Shown piece after piece: positions 8,022 through 17,889 of a DNA stretch of 64,000 nucleotides (positions are counted from its first letter, which is position 1; the number at the start of each line of letters is the position of its first letter). The stretch comes from Winogradskyella sp. PC-19 (GTDB taxonomy: Bacteria; Bacteroidota; Bacteroidia; Flavobacteriales; Flavobacteriaceae), in assembly GCF_002163855.1 (NCBI RefSeq), contig NZ_CP019332.1:595213-659212 (forward strand), in the 5' to 3' direction. Position numbers and translations under genes: made by a program. The notes beneath the pieces were generated by a model that worked only from the letters and a program-made list of their open reading frames with translations, was not told the DNA's origin and searched no databases.

Positions 8022-10421
8022 ATGAAATACTATCTATTAGTAGTTTTTTCTGTATTTAGCTTTACAGGATTCTCACAACAATGTGACAATATCTTTTTAG
8101 GCGAATTGTCTGATTTTCATGACAAAACACCTATTTCAGGAGCGACTGTATTTATTCAGAATTTGAATAAATATGTTTCGTCAGATGTTGACGGCAAATT
8201 TAAGATTGAAAATCTTTGTGATGGCGAAATTACCTTAGTCATATCTCATATCAGTTGCGAAACAAAAACTGTAACGTTTTTAGTCAAAGGTGATACCTAT
8301 AAGTCAATTGCACTAGAGCATCATATAGAAGCTTTAAATGAAGTATCTATTAAAGGAAATGCTTCAAAAAAGGAAACTTCAACTGGTCAAGAGACCGTTT
8401 TAAAATCCGCTGACTTAAAACGCTATACAAGTTTAAGCCTTGGTGATGCATTAAAGGAAGTACCTGGTGTTTCCTCTATTAATACTGGTAATTCTATTGT
8501 AAAGCCAATGATAAATGGTCTATACGGAAGCCGTTTGCTAATCATGAATAATAATGTAAGGCTGCAAGACCAAGAATGGGGAATCGAACATGCGCCTAAT
8601 GTAGATATTAACTCGGCTGGTCAGATTTCAGTTATCAAAGGTTCTGGTGCTTTAGCTTATGGTGGTGATGCCGTTGGTGGCGTTGTAGTTATGAACCCGC
8701 GTCGTGTGCTATTAAAAGATACCTTATATGGAAAAACAACAGTTGGCGGACAAACTAATGGTAGAGGTTATAATATAAGTACTTCATTAAATAAAACCTT
8801 TGAATCTGGTTGGTTTGCTAATATTCAAGGTGCATTAAAACAAAATGGTGATTTTAATGCTCCTGATTATAATTTAACCAATACAGGACTAAAGTCTAAT
8901 AGCTTTACACTTCAAGGTGGGAAAAGAACTTTTGAATCTGGTTTTGAACTGTTTTATAGCTATATCGATAATGAAATTGGCATCTTAAGAGCATCCCATA
9001 TTGGTAGTATTTTTGATTTAGAGCGTGCTATTAATGCAGGGCAACCTCTTGTCGTAAATGATTTTAGTTATGATATTAATGTGCCAAAGCAAGAAGTAAC
9101 ACATCATCTTGCCAAAGCAAGTTATTATAAAAGATTTCAAAACTTCGGAAAAGTGAGTTTGCAATATGATTACCAAAACAATCAGCGTTTAGAATTTGAT
9201 GTTAGAATTGGTGATAGAAGACTAATTCCTGCAGTTGATTTAAGGCTACAAACACATACTGTTACTGCGGACGTAAACTTAGATTCAAATTTAGACCGAA
9301 AAATTAATTTTGGAATCATGGGTCGTTTTCAAGATAACTTTGCAAACCCAGATACAGGAGTAAGACGCTTAATACCAGATTATGATAAATATGATTTTGG
9401 AGCTTACACTACAGCAGAATGGCAGTTAAATGATGATGTGATCATTGACGCAGGAGTTCGATATGATTTTAATAGAATTGATGCAAAAAAATTCTATTTA
9501 AAATCTCGATGGAATGAACGTGGATACAATGCAGATTTTTCAGATATCATAAAACAAGAGTTTGCTACACAATTTTTAACCAATCCTGTTTTTAATTACC
9601 ATAATTTTTCTGCTTCTGCTGGGATAAAGTATAGTATTAATGAGAAGAATGAAGTCCTATTTAACTATAGTCTATCAAGTAGACCTCCAAATGTATCAGA
9701 GTTATTTAGCGATGGACTACACCACTCTGCTGCTAGGTTTGAAATAGGAGATTTAAGATTTAATCAAGAAATTTCAAACAGAATTTCGGCAACTTATCAG
9801 TATAGTTCATCAAAATTTAATTTTTTAGGGGAAGTATTTTATAATAGGGTTGCAAATTTTATGTATTTAAGACCATTTGACTTTATAAGTACTATTAGAG
9901 GTCCTTTTCCTTTGTGGGAATATCAACAAACAAATGCAGAACTTTTTGGTATTGATATAACTGCTAAATATGATATTTTAAATAGCATACAATTACTTAA
10001 CAAAACCTCTTTTATTAGAGGTAATGATTTAGAGACCGGTTTAGCGCTAATAGATATACCTTCTTTTAATACTACAAATCAAATTACGTACAATAACGAA
10101 GATTGGTATAACTTCTCAGCAAGTCTAAAATCAGAATGGGTTTTTGAACAAAACGAATTTCCGGATTTTAATTTTGATGTAGAAAATCAACTTACTGGTG
10201 AAATGCTTACTATAGATATTAGTACGCCACCACCAGCTTATCATTTATTACATTTTTATAGTGAAGCTACTTTCTCTTTAAGTGAAAAAACCAATTTAAA
10301 TGTAGCATTAGGAGTAAATAATATTTTTGATACTTCTTACAGAAATTATTTAAATCGCCTAAGATATTTTGCTGATGACTTAGGAAGAAATATAACATTA
10401 CAATTACAACTTAATTATTAA
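8022..10421 (+). CDS. TonB-dependent receptor with carboxypeptidase-regulatory-like domain
   Basis: The 799-residue outer-membrane transporter has a cleavable signal (1-19), a carboxypeptidase-regulatory-like beta domain (about 25-105), a plug domain (about 125-230, with LKEVPGVSSINTG and IKGSGALAYGGDAVGGVV) and a long beta-barrel ending in the aromatic strand LQLQLNY. The plug segment with GLYGSRLLIMNNNVRLQDQEW resembles receptors for metal ions such as ZnuD-type zinc receptors, more than the SusC family, and no SusD gene is present. It is followed by an acidic lipoprotein and preceded by a His/Cys-rich small protein, which together suggest metal uptake. The ligand is an inference. Confidence 0.88.
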   Translation: MKYYLLVVFSVFSFTGFSQQCDNIFLGELSDFHDKTPISGATVFIQNLNKYVSSDVDGKFKIENLCDGEITLVISHISCETKTVTFLVKGDTYKSIALEHHIEALNEVSIKGNASKKETSTGQETVLKSADLKRYTSLSLGDALKEVPGVSSINTGNSIVKPMINGLYGSRLLIMNNNVRLQDQEWGIEHAPNVDINSAGQISVIKGSGALAYGGDAVGGVVVMNPRRVLLKDTLYGKTTVGGQTNGRGYNISTSLNKTFESGWFANIQGALKQNGDFNAPDYNLTNTGLKSNSFTLQGGKRTFESGFELFYSYIDNEIGILRASHIGSIFDLERAINAGQPLVVNDFSYDINVPKQEVTHHLAKASYYKRFQNFGKVSLQYDYQNNQRLEFDVRIGDRRLIPAVDLRLQTHTVTADVNLDSNLDRKINFGIMGRFQDNFANPDTGVRRLIPDYDKYDFGAYTTAEWQLNDDVIIDAGVRYDFNRIDAKKFYLKSRWNERGYNADFSDIIKQEFATQFLTNPVFNYHNFSASAGIKYSINEKNEVLFNYSLSSRPPNVSELFSDGLHHSAARFEIGDLRFNQEISNRISATYQYSSSKFNFLGEVFYNRVANFMYLRPFDFISTIRGPFPLWEYQQTNAELFGIDITAKYDILNSIQLLNKTSFIRGNDLETGLALIDIPSFNTTNQITYNNEDWYNFSASLKSEWVFEQNEFPDFNFDVENQLTGEMLTIDISTPPPAYHLLHFYSEATFSLSEKTNLNVALGVNNIFDTSYRNYLNRLRYFADDLGRNITLQLQLNY

Positions 10422-10488
10422 AAAAATGAACACAAATAACTCAAACTTTAAAACAAAAATGAAAACCAATTTTTTAAATATTAATTCT

Positions 10489-11061
10489 ATGAAAACAAGT
10501 AAATTATTTTTTGCAGCGATTTTTTGCCTAACGTTACTTACATCATGTTCTGATGACGATGATCCAGTAATCGTTAATGAAGAAGAGTTAATCACAGACG
10601 TGACGCTTACTTTTACTAATACTGGTAATGCAACGGATGTTGTTACAATGACAAGTGTTGCCCCAGATGGTCAAGATGGTACTTTTACCAACACTGTTGT
10701 AGGTAGTTTTACGTCTGGCGAAACTTATGCTTTAAGCTTAGCCATTACTAACGAAAGTGAATCTCCAGCTGATGATGTATTAAATGATGACATTATTCCT
10801 GAAGCAGATGAGCATTTCTTTGTATATGACGTTAACGGTGTAAATTTCACAATGTCTAGAGACGCAAGTGATGTAGATGGACCTAATGGTGATAAATTAG
10901 GAGTTAACACAACTTGGATTGCTGGTGCTGTTAGTAATGGAAGTGTAAATATTACTTTAGTACACGAACCTGTTACAACTGATGACTCTAATAATTTCGG
11001 AACTACAACTGGTGGTGAAGAAGATTTTAATATTACATTTTCTGGTGTATCAATAAACTAG
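10489..11061 (+). CDS. Acidic outer-membrane lipoprotein partner of the TonB receptor
   Basis: I choose ATG 10489 over the upstream in-frame ATGs because it yields a lipoprotein signal, MKTSKLFFAAIF...LLTSC, followed by the acidic run SDDDD typical of Bacteroidota surface lipoproteins. The 190-residue product has repeated beta-strand character and conserved-looking features: an EADEHFFVYDV segment, a GDKLGVNTTW turn, and LVHEP followed by Asp-rich residues. Similar lipoproteins are found beside receptors of this type. The acidic and histidine residues could bind a metal, consistent with a substrate-capture role, but this is inferred from position. A terminator at 11081 ends the unit. Confidence 0.68.
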   Translation: MKTSKLFFAAIFCLTLLTSCSDDDDPVIVNEEELITDVTLTFTNTGNATDVVTMTSVAPDGQDGTFTNTVVGSFTSGETYALSLAITNESESPADDVLNDDIIPEADEHFFVYDVNGVNFTMSRDASDVDGPNGDKLGVNTTWIAGAVSNGSVNITLVHEPVTTDDSNNFGTTTGGEEDFNITFSGVSIN

Positions 11062-11080
11062 ATTAGACATAATATTTTTT

Positions 11081-11109
11081 ACAAAGGCTACTTTAAAGTA
11101 GCCTTTTGT
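11081..11109. terminator. Terminator of the TonB receptor cluster
   Basis: CAAAGGCTACTTT and AAAGTAGCCTTTTG form a near-perfect stem with almost no loop, followed by a T-rich stretch, 20 bases past the lipoprotein stop. Confidence 0.75.
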
Positions 11110-11137
11110 TTTTAAATGATATTTTTATAAAATATAT

Positions 11138-11617
11138 ATGATTACAAAAATGACTGAAATAGATTTTGCCCTAAGCCAAAATAGTGATACAGATAAAATT
11201 GAATTGGTTGGTACAGTTCTTTGGAATAAATCTCACGAAGCAGGTCATTTTACTAAATTATCTGAGGCCGAACAAACCTTCGTTTTTATTGATATTTTTG
11301 AAAGTGAAATCAATAGAAACGGTTTATTTGGATTTTTTTACAACACTTCAGGAGAATACGCACATGAGGTTTTACAGGCTTTTCAAAATGTAAAGGCAGA
11401 GAATTCTGCCGCTATTATAAATGATGCTATTCGTGTTTTTAAAGCACTCCCCATTTCAAAAGATATTTTGCAACGCAGACAACAAATTTCCAAGCTTAAA
11501 CAAGAGGAATTAGAAGTTTGGTCAGAGCTAGAATTTCAATTAATAGAAAGTAAAGAAGATATCATTACGTTATTAATTAACTATATTGCGCTCCATAAAA
11601 CAGATTTCGAATATTGA
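11138..11617 (+). CDS. DMP19 family protein
   Basis: A 159-residue acidic, all-helical soluble protein. Residues such as FIDIFESEINRNGLFGFFYNTSG and LQAFQNVKAENSAAIINDAI match the DMP19 (DUF4375) fold, in which the N|D-GG-F-F-N segment and acidic helices are characteristic. The founding Neisseria protein is a DNA mimic that sequesters a transcription factor; most other members have no tested function, so DNA mimicry here is only a family-based possibility. ATG 11138 is used; ATG 11150 is an alternative. Confidence 0.75.
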   Translation: MITKMTEIDFALSQNSDTDKIELVGTVLWNKSHEAGHFTKLSEAEQTFVFIDIFESEINRNGLFGFFYNTSGEYAHEVLQAFQNVKAENSAAIINDAIRVFKALPISKDILQRRQQISKLKQEELEVWSELEFQLIESKEDIITLLINYIALHKTDFEY

Positions 11618-11651
11618 TATATTTCTACATAACTGATTCTGTTATTTTTAC

Positions 11652-12413
11652 ATGTCCAAATTACCTAAAGAGTTCAAATTCGTAGACCTTTCTGACTACG
11701 GGAGACCAATCGCAAGAGTCATATCACAATCCCTTAAAAATACTAGATTTACACCAATTCATGTAACTATAGCTTTTATAGTATCAGGATTACTAGCTGT
11801 ATTTTTCATACTTAAAGGCGCCTATTTTTTGGCTGCATTTTTTTTAATTTTAAAATCTATTTTAGATGCTGCTGATGGCGAATTAGCGCGTATTAAAAAC
11901 ACACCATCATACACAGGTCGTTATCTAGACTCGGTTGCAGATATAATACTTAATGCTATATTTTTATTAAGCATTTGGTATATATCGGAAGCCAGTATTT
12001 GGCTTACCATAATTGCGTTTTTAGGTATACAATTACAAGGTACTCTCTATAATTACTACTACGTAATTCTAAGAAACAGACATAATGGAGATACCACTAG
12101 CCGTGTTTTTGAAAATAAAACACCAAAGGCTTTACCGGGTGAAAGTCAAAAAAGTGTAACTATTTTATTCAAACTCTACAAAACCATGTATGGTAGTTTT
12201 GATAAAATTATTTATTGGTTAGACCATAAAGCTTCAGGTGGAAAAACATTACCTAGTTATTTAATGACTATACTATCCATATTTGGATTAGGGTTCCAGC
12301 TTCTAATGATTGCTATTTTCTTAGTAATAGGACTCAAAGATTATATCATTCCGTATTTTATAACGACTTCAATATTTATTTTTGGCTTTATAGCTATCCG
12401 AAAATCACTATAA
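11652..12413 (+). CDS. CDP-alcohol phosphatidyltransferase family membrane protein
   Basis: The 253-residue inner-membrane enzyme would transfer a phosphatidyl group from a CDP-activated donor to an alcohol in phospholipid synthesis. The family signature is complete: Asp72-x-x-Asp75-Gly76-x-x-Ala79-Arg80, then Gly89, Asp93 and Asp97 (LDAADGELAR and YTGRYLDSVAD). About six membrane spans follow the usual pattern. The alcohol substrate (glycerol phosphate, inositol, serine or another) cannot be read from the sequence, and no pathway neighbours narrow it. It is convergent with the next gene, with three bases between the stops. Confidence 0.85.
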   Translation: MSKLPKEFKFVDLSDYGRPIARVISQSLKNTRFTPIHVTIAFIVSGLLAVFFILKGAYFLAAFFLILKSILDAADGELARIKNTPSYTGRYLDSVADIILNAIFLLSIWYISEASIWLTIIAFLGIQLQGTLYNYYYVILRNRHNGDTTSRVFENKTPKALPGESQKSVTILFKLYKTMYGSFDKIIYWLDHKASGGKTLPSYLMTILSIFGLGFQLLMIAIFLVIGLKDYIIPYFITTSIFIFGFIAIRKSL

Positions 12414-12416
12414 ACA

Positions 12417-12683
12417 CTATACAATTTCAGTTTTATTTGTAGATTTTATGAGATAAGTATATACCCACATTATAGAAAATGTAGGAATAACATCTGTAAA
12501 TGGTAATGCTTCTTCTAAAAAAGCAACGACACCAGCAATTTTTCCAGCTTTACCTTTATATAATTTTGTCATAATTAGCCCAGAAAGTGGCGCCCAAACA
12601 AAATCAAACGGCGGAAAAATGATTGAAACGTATCCTAATGCATCTAGCAAAAGACTTAAAAATAATTTAGGGTATTTATTCAT
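12417..12683 (-). CDS. Small conserved membrane protein (88 aa)
   Basis: An 88-residue protein with two to three hydrophobic stretches: residues 8-38 (including a PPFDFVWAPLSGLI segment), 46-56, and 66-78. The FPPFDFVWAPLS motif followed by an amphipathic LYKGKAGKIAG segment and a loop with ALPFTDVIPTF is a pattern I associate with short Bacteroidota inner-membrane proteins of unknown function. It stops three bases from the convergent phosphatidyltransferase gene. Confidence 0.68.
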   Translation of the reverse strand: MNKYPKLFLSLLLDALGYVSIIFPPFDFVWAPLSGLIMTKLYKGKAGKIAGVVAFLEEALPFTDVIPTFSIMWVYTYLIKSTNKTEIV

Positions 12684-12798
12684 GTAATTTTTATTAATAA
12701 TAAAGCAATAAGTATTCCAAATTCTAAAGGCGCCAAATTGACAATTGTACTTTTTGATATTTAACTTTTAATTAAGAGCACTCACGCTAATGGCTTAG

Positions 12799-12806
12799 TA
12801 GATTTG
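12799..12806 (+). promoter_or_regulatory. Probable -7 box for the DUF5916 gene
   Basis: TAGATTTG matches the Bacteroidota -7 consensus TAnnTTTG and lies 39 bases before the start codon. No good -33 box stands at the expected distance, so this is tentative. Confidence 0.4.
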
Positions 12807-12844
12807 CACCATCAAAATCACAAGTTATTATTTCAATAAAAAAC

Positions 12845-15289
12845 ATGTATCCAAAAGCGCTTTTTATAAGTTTCTTTTCCCTTTGTATCGCTACAATAAG
12901 CTTTGCTCAGACTAAAAAAGTACATAATATTGAAAGAACTAATAAATCACCCAAAATTGATGGTATTTTAGACGATACAGCTTGGCGATCTGCAGAGATA
13001 GCTACAGATTTTATATCATTTCAACCAGAAATAGGTTTAAAAGCACCAAATTCAGAACGTACCGAGGTCAAAATGACTTATGATGACCAAGCTATTTATG
13101 TATCTGCATATATGTACGATGACCCAAGTAAAATAATGAAGCAATTGACTAACAGAGATGATTTTGGTCAATCCGATTTTTTCCTATTAGTTCTAAATCC
13201 AAATAACGATGCTCAAAATGATATAACATTTTTTGTATTTGCCTCTGGTCAACAAGCCGATGCTATTGTAAATCCAACTATCGGAGAAGATTTTGGTTGG
13301 AATGCAGTTTGGCAAAGTGCAGTAAAGATTAATGATGACGGTTGGACTGTTGAAATGAAAATACCATATCGCGCTTTACGTTTTCCTGAGCAAGAGACAC
13401 CAACTTGGGGAATCCAATACCACAGAGAAGTAAGACGGACACGAACACGTTTCACATGGAATCCTATCGACCCAACACAAGGAAATATAGGTCTATATCA
13501 TGGTGAATTGAAAGGTTTAGATAATATTAAGCCACCTGTAAGATTAAACCTGTATCCTTTTATGACAGGTATTGCTAGTGAATTTGACGGAGAATCTGAA
13601 ACTGATTTACGTTTTGGTCTAGACGTAAAATATGGTATTACAGACAACTTTACTTTAGATGCTACTTTAGTTCCTGACTTTAGTCAAGTTGGCTTTGATA
13701 ATTTAGAATTAAACCTTGGTCCTTTTGAGCAAACTTTTAGAGAACAACGTCAATTTTTTACTGAAGGTGTAGATTTATTTAGTAAAGGAGGCTTATTCTT
13801 TTCAAGACGAATTGGTAGTGCCCCAATCGGAAATGTTGATTTAGCCGATGGTGAAAATCTAAACAGGCCAAATACAACTAAAGTTTTAAATGCTATAAAA
13901 GTCTCTGGACGAACTAAGAGTGGTTTAGGTATTGGAATTTTAAATGCCATTACCGAGAAAACAACAGCCACAGTTACCGACGATAACGATGTTGTATTAC
14001 GCGACGAAGTTGTAGAACCACTCGCAAATTATAGCGTATTAGCTATAGACCAACAATACAATGGCAACTCATCCATTAGTTTAATCAATACTAATGTACT
14101 AAGAGAAGGAAGTTTTAGAGATGCTAATGCTACGGCTTTGGTAAGCAACTTTCAAAACAAAAGAAATACATTTAGAGTTGATACTGAGTTAAGAATGAGT
14201 TATGTCGATTTTCAGGGTGCTGAAGCTGAAACGGGTTTTAGCAGCTTTCTTTTTGTTGGAAAAACACACGGTAATTGGCGTTATAGCTTTGATCACAGGT
14301 TTGCTGATACTAAATACAATATTAATGACTTAGGATTAAACTTAAGAAACAATCTTAATAACTTTGGAGCAGATTGGTCTTATGAGATCTTTGAGCCTAC
14401 AGAAAAATTAAATAGATACAGGATTAATGGTTTCATTAATTATGAACGTCTTGCTAGCCCAAATACATTTACTGGTTTAAGTATAGGTATCAATTATTTT
14501 GCTATTGCAAAAAGAACACTTGATGCTTATGGATTTAATTTTAGAATAAGACCCGGTAAGCAGTTTAATTATTTTGAGTCACGTGATGGTCGACCATTTA
14601 TTTTTGAAAATTTCGCTCGTGTTGGTGGTTTTATTTCAACTAATTACGACCGTCCATTTGCATATGATATTAGAGCATCAGTAGGCGCTATTTTTGAAGA
14701 TGGTCGTGATTTTACGTCTGTAAATCTCGAATTAGAACCAAGATATCGCTTTAACGATAAATTTCTTTTAATTTATAACGTTGAATACGATAAGCGTAAA
14801 GGAGAACGTGGTTTTGCTACTAGAGAAAATGACGAAACAATTTTTGGAGAACGCGATAGGCGTCGTGTTACTAATACAATAACAGCAAATTATACATTTA
14901 ACCCATTACATACTGTCTCATTAAACTTAAGACATTATTGGGATACTGTTGATTATGACCAGGATTTATTTACTCTTTTAGATAATGGGCGATTGACAAC
15001 AGCATCTGGTTATAATTTAGATAATATATCTAGTGACCCTAACGTGAATTTTAGCACGTGGAATGTAGATTTGAGTTATCAATGGCAATTTGCTCCAGGC
15101 AGTTTCTTAACAGCGTTATATCGTAATCAGTTATTCAACGTTAATGATGATGCTTTTGATACATTCTCAGGAAGCTTAAACAATCTTTTTGAGCAGCCTG
15201 CATTACATCAATTTTCCTTAAGACTACAGTACTTTATAGATTTTAATGGTATAAAATCTGTCTTCAAAAAAAATAATAGTAGTAGCTAA
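12845..15289 (+). CDS. DUF5916 outer-membrane protein with CBM9-like N-terminal domain
   Basis: An 814-residue exported protein. After a signal peptide (1-21) comes a carbohydrate-binding-module-9-like beta domain (about 30-215), marked by PKIDGILDDTAW, VKMTYDDQAIYVSAYMYDD and GWTVEMKIPYRALRFPE. The rest (about 235-805) is the DUF5916 region, rich in alternating aromatic and polar strands, and probably forms an outer-membrane beta-barrel. Bacteroidota encode several such proteins, and the function is not established. The CBM9-like domain suggests ligand or glycan contact, but no sugar-utilisation genes are adjacent. A -7-like box lies 39 bases upstream. Confidence 0.85.
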   Translation: MYPKALFISFFSLCIATISFAQTKKVHNIERTNKSPKIDGILDDTAWRSAEIATDFISFQPEIGLKAPNSERTEVKMTYDDQAIYVSAYMYDDPSKIMKQLTNRDDFGQSDFFLLVLNPNNDAQNDITFFVFASGQQADAIVNPTIGEDFGWNAVWQSAVKINDDGWTVEMKIPYRALRFPEQETPTWGIQYHREVRRTRTRFTWNPIDPTQGNIGLYHGELKGLDNIKPPVRLNLYPFMTGIASEFDGESETDLRFGLDVKYGITDNFTLDATLVPDFSQVGFDNLELNLGPFEQTFREQRQFFTEGVDLFSKGGLFFSRRIGSAPIGNVDLADGENLNRPNTTKVLNAIKVSGRTKSGLGIGILNAITEKTTATVTDDNDVVLRDEVVEPLANYSVLAIDQQYNGNSSISLINTNVLREGSFRDANATALVSNFQNKRNTFRVDTELRMSYVDFQGAEAETGFSSFLFVGKTHGNWRYSFDHRFADTKYNINDLGLNLRNNLNNFGADWSYEIFEPTEKLNRYRINGFINYERLASPNTFTGLSIGINYFAIAKRTLDAYGFNFRIRPGKQFNYFESRDGRPFIFENFARVGGFISTNYDRPFAYDIRASVGAIFEDGRDFTSVNLELEPRYRFNDKFLLIYNVEYDKRKGERGFATRENDETIFGERDRRRVTNTITANYTFNPLHTVSLNLRHYWDTVDYDQDLFTLLDNGRLTTASGYNLDNISSDPNVNFSTWNVDLSYQWQFAPGSFLTALYRNQLFNVNDDAFDTFSGSLNNLFEQPALHQFSLRLQYFIDFNGIKSVFKKNNSSS

Positions 15290-15326
15290 TTGTGTAGCTA
15301 GACTTTAAATATTATTTTCACAGTCT

Positions 15327-15998
15327 ATGACAGCTATCATTTCAGCAAAAAAAATATTTAAAGCATACAAGAATTTACAAGTCCTAAAAGGTGTAAACAT
15401 TTCTATCAATGAAAGTGAAATTATTTCTATAGTAGGAAGTTCTGGTGCTGGAAAAACTACCCTACTTCAAATATTAGGAACTTTAGATAAACCAGATTAT
15501 AAAGACGAAACACAACTTGTAATTAATGGCACTGCTATTAATCAACTAAACGATAAAGCTTTAGCAAAATTCAGAAATACTAATATTGGTTTTATATTTC
15601 AGTTTCACCAGTTGTTACCAGAATTTACAGCATTAGAAAATGTTTGTATCCCTGCTTTTATCAATAAAACACCAAAAGCCGAAGCTGAGAAACGTGCAAA
15701 AGAACTACTCTCCTATTTAGGATTATCAGAACGTATACATCATAAACCAAACGCCATGTCTGGAGGAGAACAACAACGTGTTGCTGTTGCACGTGCATTG
15801 ATAAACAACCCGAAAATTATCTTTGCAGATGAACCTTCGGGTAATTTAGATAGCGAATCTGCTGAGCAGCTTCATAGTTTATTTTTTAAACTTAGAGATG
15901 AGTTTAAACAAACGTTTGTCATTGTGACTCATAACCAAGAATTAGCCAATATGGCTGATAGAAAATTGACTATGGTTGATGGGAATATAACTGACTAA
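15327..15998 (+). CDS. lolD: Lipoprotein-releasing ABC transporter ATPase
   Basis: The 223-residue ATPase of the LolCDE/MacB class energises extraction of lipoproteins from the inner membrane. Walker [10 protein letters not shown] (about 38-46), a Q-loop [15 protein letters not shown], the signature [14 protein letters not shown] and Walker [11 protein letters not shown] followed by VTHN are all intact; the [14 protein letters not shown] segment is typical of LolD. No permease (LolC/E) is adjacent, which is common in Bacteroidota. Its TAA stop overlaps by four bases (CTAA) the stop of the convergent serine hydrolase. The general family is certain; LolD rather than another MacB-like ATPase is likely. 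Confidence 0.85.
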   Translation: MTAIISAKKIFKAYKNLQVLKGVNISINESEIISIVGSSGAGKTTLLQILGTLDKPDYKDETQLVINGTAINQLNDKALAKFRNTNIGFIFQFHQLLPEFTALENVCIPAFINKTPKAEAEKRAKELLSYLGLSERIHHKPNAMSGGEQQRVAVARALINNPKIIFADEPSGNLDSESAEQLHSLFFKLRDEFKQTFVIVTHNQELANMADRKLTMVDGNITD

Positions 15999-17800
15999 TC
16001 ATTCTTTTTTGTTGCTGAAAAAACACCGTTTGGCTGAATAAATTTCACAGTAGTAATTTTACCTTCAGACTCAACAAATTCAACTTTATAGCCATCTAAA
16101 ATTTTAAGATTGAATTTATGTTCTGCAGTTGGAACTAACTCGTATTCAGGTTGTCCTTTTAAGAAAGCATAAAGTACATTTTCATCTTTAATATAAAACT
16201 TAACTTCTTGTCCGACTAAATCATAACTACCAACATATTGTTTTAAAGTTTCTGCATCTACTACAATTGTATTTGGAGTTCTCTTAAAAACTATAGCATC
16301 TGTAGCTGGTTCAATCGATGTGGTTAAAGATTCTATGTCTCCTGATTCATTAGTTTTAAAATTAATTTTTAGTGAACTACCAATTTCTGTAGAATCTACT
16401 TTACCGTCACTGTAATCAATTAATTCAAAAGTATCATAATGAAAATGGTTTATAAAAATCTTATTTTCATTCAATGTTGTCATTAAGGAGTCATTTTCAA
16501 CTATAATTTCAAACTTACCATAACCTTCATTTTCATAAAAACCGGTATAATCTAGTTTTGCGTGAGATGGACGTGTGTTTTTTACATTAGACATTTCTTT
16601 GTCTTCCATTACTTTGTCTTGAGCTTCCAGAGCTTTTTCAAGGTCTTCTTTATGCTTTTTTGCCCATTCAGTTTTTTCAACTTTAAGCATATGATCTGCC
16701 ACTGTATTTCTAACCAAACGTGGTACAGCCGAGCCATTTTGGTTAGCCAGAACTACTACACCTATGTTATCTGATGGATAAAAGCCAACACTAGCTGAAA
16801 AACCATCGATATTCCCACCATGTTCTACCATGTAATGGCCTTTATAAGAATGTAAAAACCAACCGTAGCCATAATTTGCGAAATGAACACCAGGCAACTC
16901 TTCACTAGGATTTCCGCCTGCTACAACTGCTTGAGAACTCATAGCTTCTTTAATATAGTTTTCAGGAATAATTTGTTTATCATTAAATTTTCCGTTATTA
17001 ATCCAAATAATTAACCACTGACTCATATCATTTACACTACTATTAATGCTTCCTGCTGGTGACATACCAGCAATATCATAGTAGTCCATTTTTTCAATAT
17101 TTCTATCCGTATCCAAAGTATAACCAAACGCCTTATTAGTACTCTCTTTCATACCGCTTATCATTGTTTTTGAACGATTCATTCCAAGTGGCTTAAAGAA
17201 TTTTTCTTCGATATTTTCTTCCCAAGTTTTACCAGTCAATTTTTCTGTTATAACACCTTGCAGCAAAAATCCGAAGTTATTGTAATACCATTTTTGTCTT
17301 AATCCGGTAAATGGTTCGTGGTATTTTAAGCGTTTAGTCAAACTATCCTTATCATGACTTGGGAAAAAATACCACGCACCGTCATGTCTTGGTAATCCTG
17401 TAGTATGGCGCATTAAATCTTTAATTATAATGCCATTATTCATTTCGTCATTATAAAATTCTAATCCTTGAATATATTTTCTTGGGCTATCATTAAAGGA
17501 CAGCTTATCGTCTTCTCTAAGTAGACCTAATAAAGATGAAGTAAACGCTTTTGTAGAAGAACCAATTGCAAACAATGTATTTGCGTCAGCAGCAACTTTA
17601 TTTTCGTAATCGGCATAACCAAAACCTTTCGCATAAATGATTTTATCTCCTTCGACAATTGCTACTGCAAAACCTGGCGCTTTTGTACTTTCTAATATAG
17701 AATTAAATTGCTTTTCAATACCTTTTAAGCGTTTGTCAACTTGCGCATAAGAATATATAGTGACGAGTAGAAGTAAAACTGAAAGAATACGGATTTTCAT
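15995..17800 (-). CDS. Exported serine hydrolase, beta-lactamase/penicillin-binding fold
   Basis: A 601-residue protein with a signal peptide (1-20) and a class C beta-lactamase-like domain (about 25-370). The nucleophile motif SxxK is Ser81-Ser-Thr-Lys84, the second motif is Tyr-Asn-Asn in [13 protein letters not shown], and the third is His-Gly-Gly in [10 protein letters not shown]. The C-terminal 200 residues form a separate beta-rich domain like those found after many Bacteroidota serine hydrolases. It acts in the periplasm on a peptide, ester or amide; nothing shows antibiotic resistance. It is convergent with lolD and overlaps it by four bases. Confidence 0.88.
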   Translation of the reverse strand: MKIRILSVLLLLVTIYSYAQVDKRLKGIEKQFNSILESTKAPGFAVAIVEGDKIIYAKGFGYADYENKVAADANTLFAIGSSTKAFTSSLLGLLREDDKLSFNDSPRKYIQGLEFYNDEMNNGIIIKDLMRHTTGLPRHDGAWYFFPSHDKDSLTKRLKYHEPFTGLRQKWYYNNFGFLLQGVITEKLTGKTWEENIEEKFFKPLGMNRSKTMISGMKESTNKAFGYTLDTDRNIEKMDYYDIAGMSPAGSINSSVNDMSQWLIIWINNGKFNDKQIIPENYIKEAMSSQAVVAGGNPSEELPGVHFANYGYGWFLHSYKGHYMVEHGGNIDGFSASVGFYPSDNIGVVVLANQNGSAVPRLVRNTVADHMLKVEKTEWAKKHKEDLEKALEAQDKVMEDKEMSNVKNTRPSHAKLDYTGFYENEGYGKFEIIVENDSLMTTLNENKIFINHFHYDTFELIDYSDGKVDSTEIGSSLKINFKTNESGDIESLTTSIEPATDAIVFKRTPNTIVVDAETLKQYVGSYDLVGQEVKFYIKDENVLYAFLKGQPEYELVPTAEHKFNLKILDGYKVEFVESEGKITTVKFIQPNGVFSATKKND

Positions 17801-17889
17801 GAGGATTGGTTTTTATTTACATTAATTGAGTTGTATAAATTAGTGTATTAAAACCAAAAAATGTTACTTATAAAGCAAAATAAATTATG

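Noticed and set aside
12417-12683. Toxin-antitoxin or holin gene
   Set aside because: There is no partner gene, and the spans and loops lack holin features; it resembles common short membrane proteins of the phylum.
15995-17800. Antibiotic-resistance beta-lactamase
   Set aside because: The fold and SxxK motif fit, but the large extra C-terminal domain and lack of resistance-gene context point to a general serine hydrolase.
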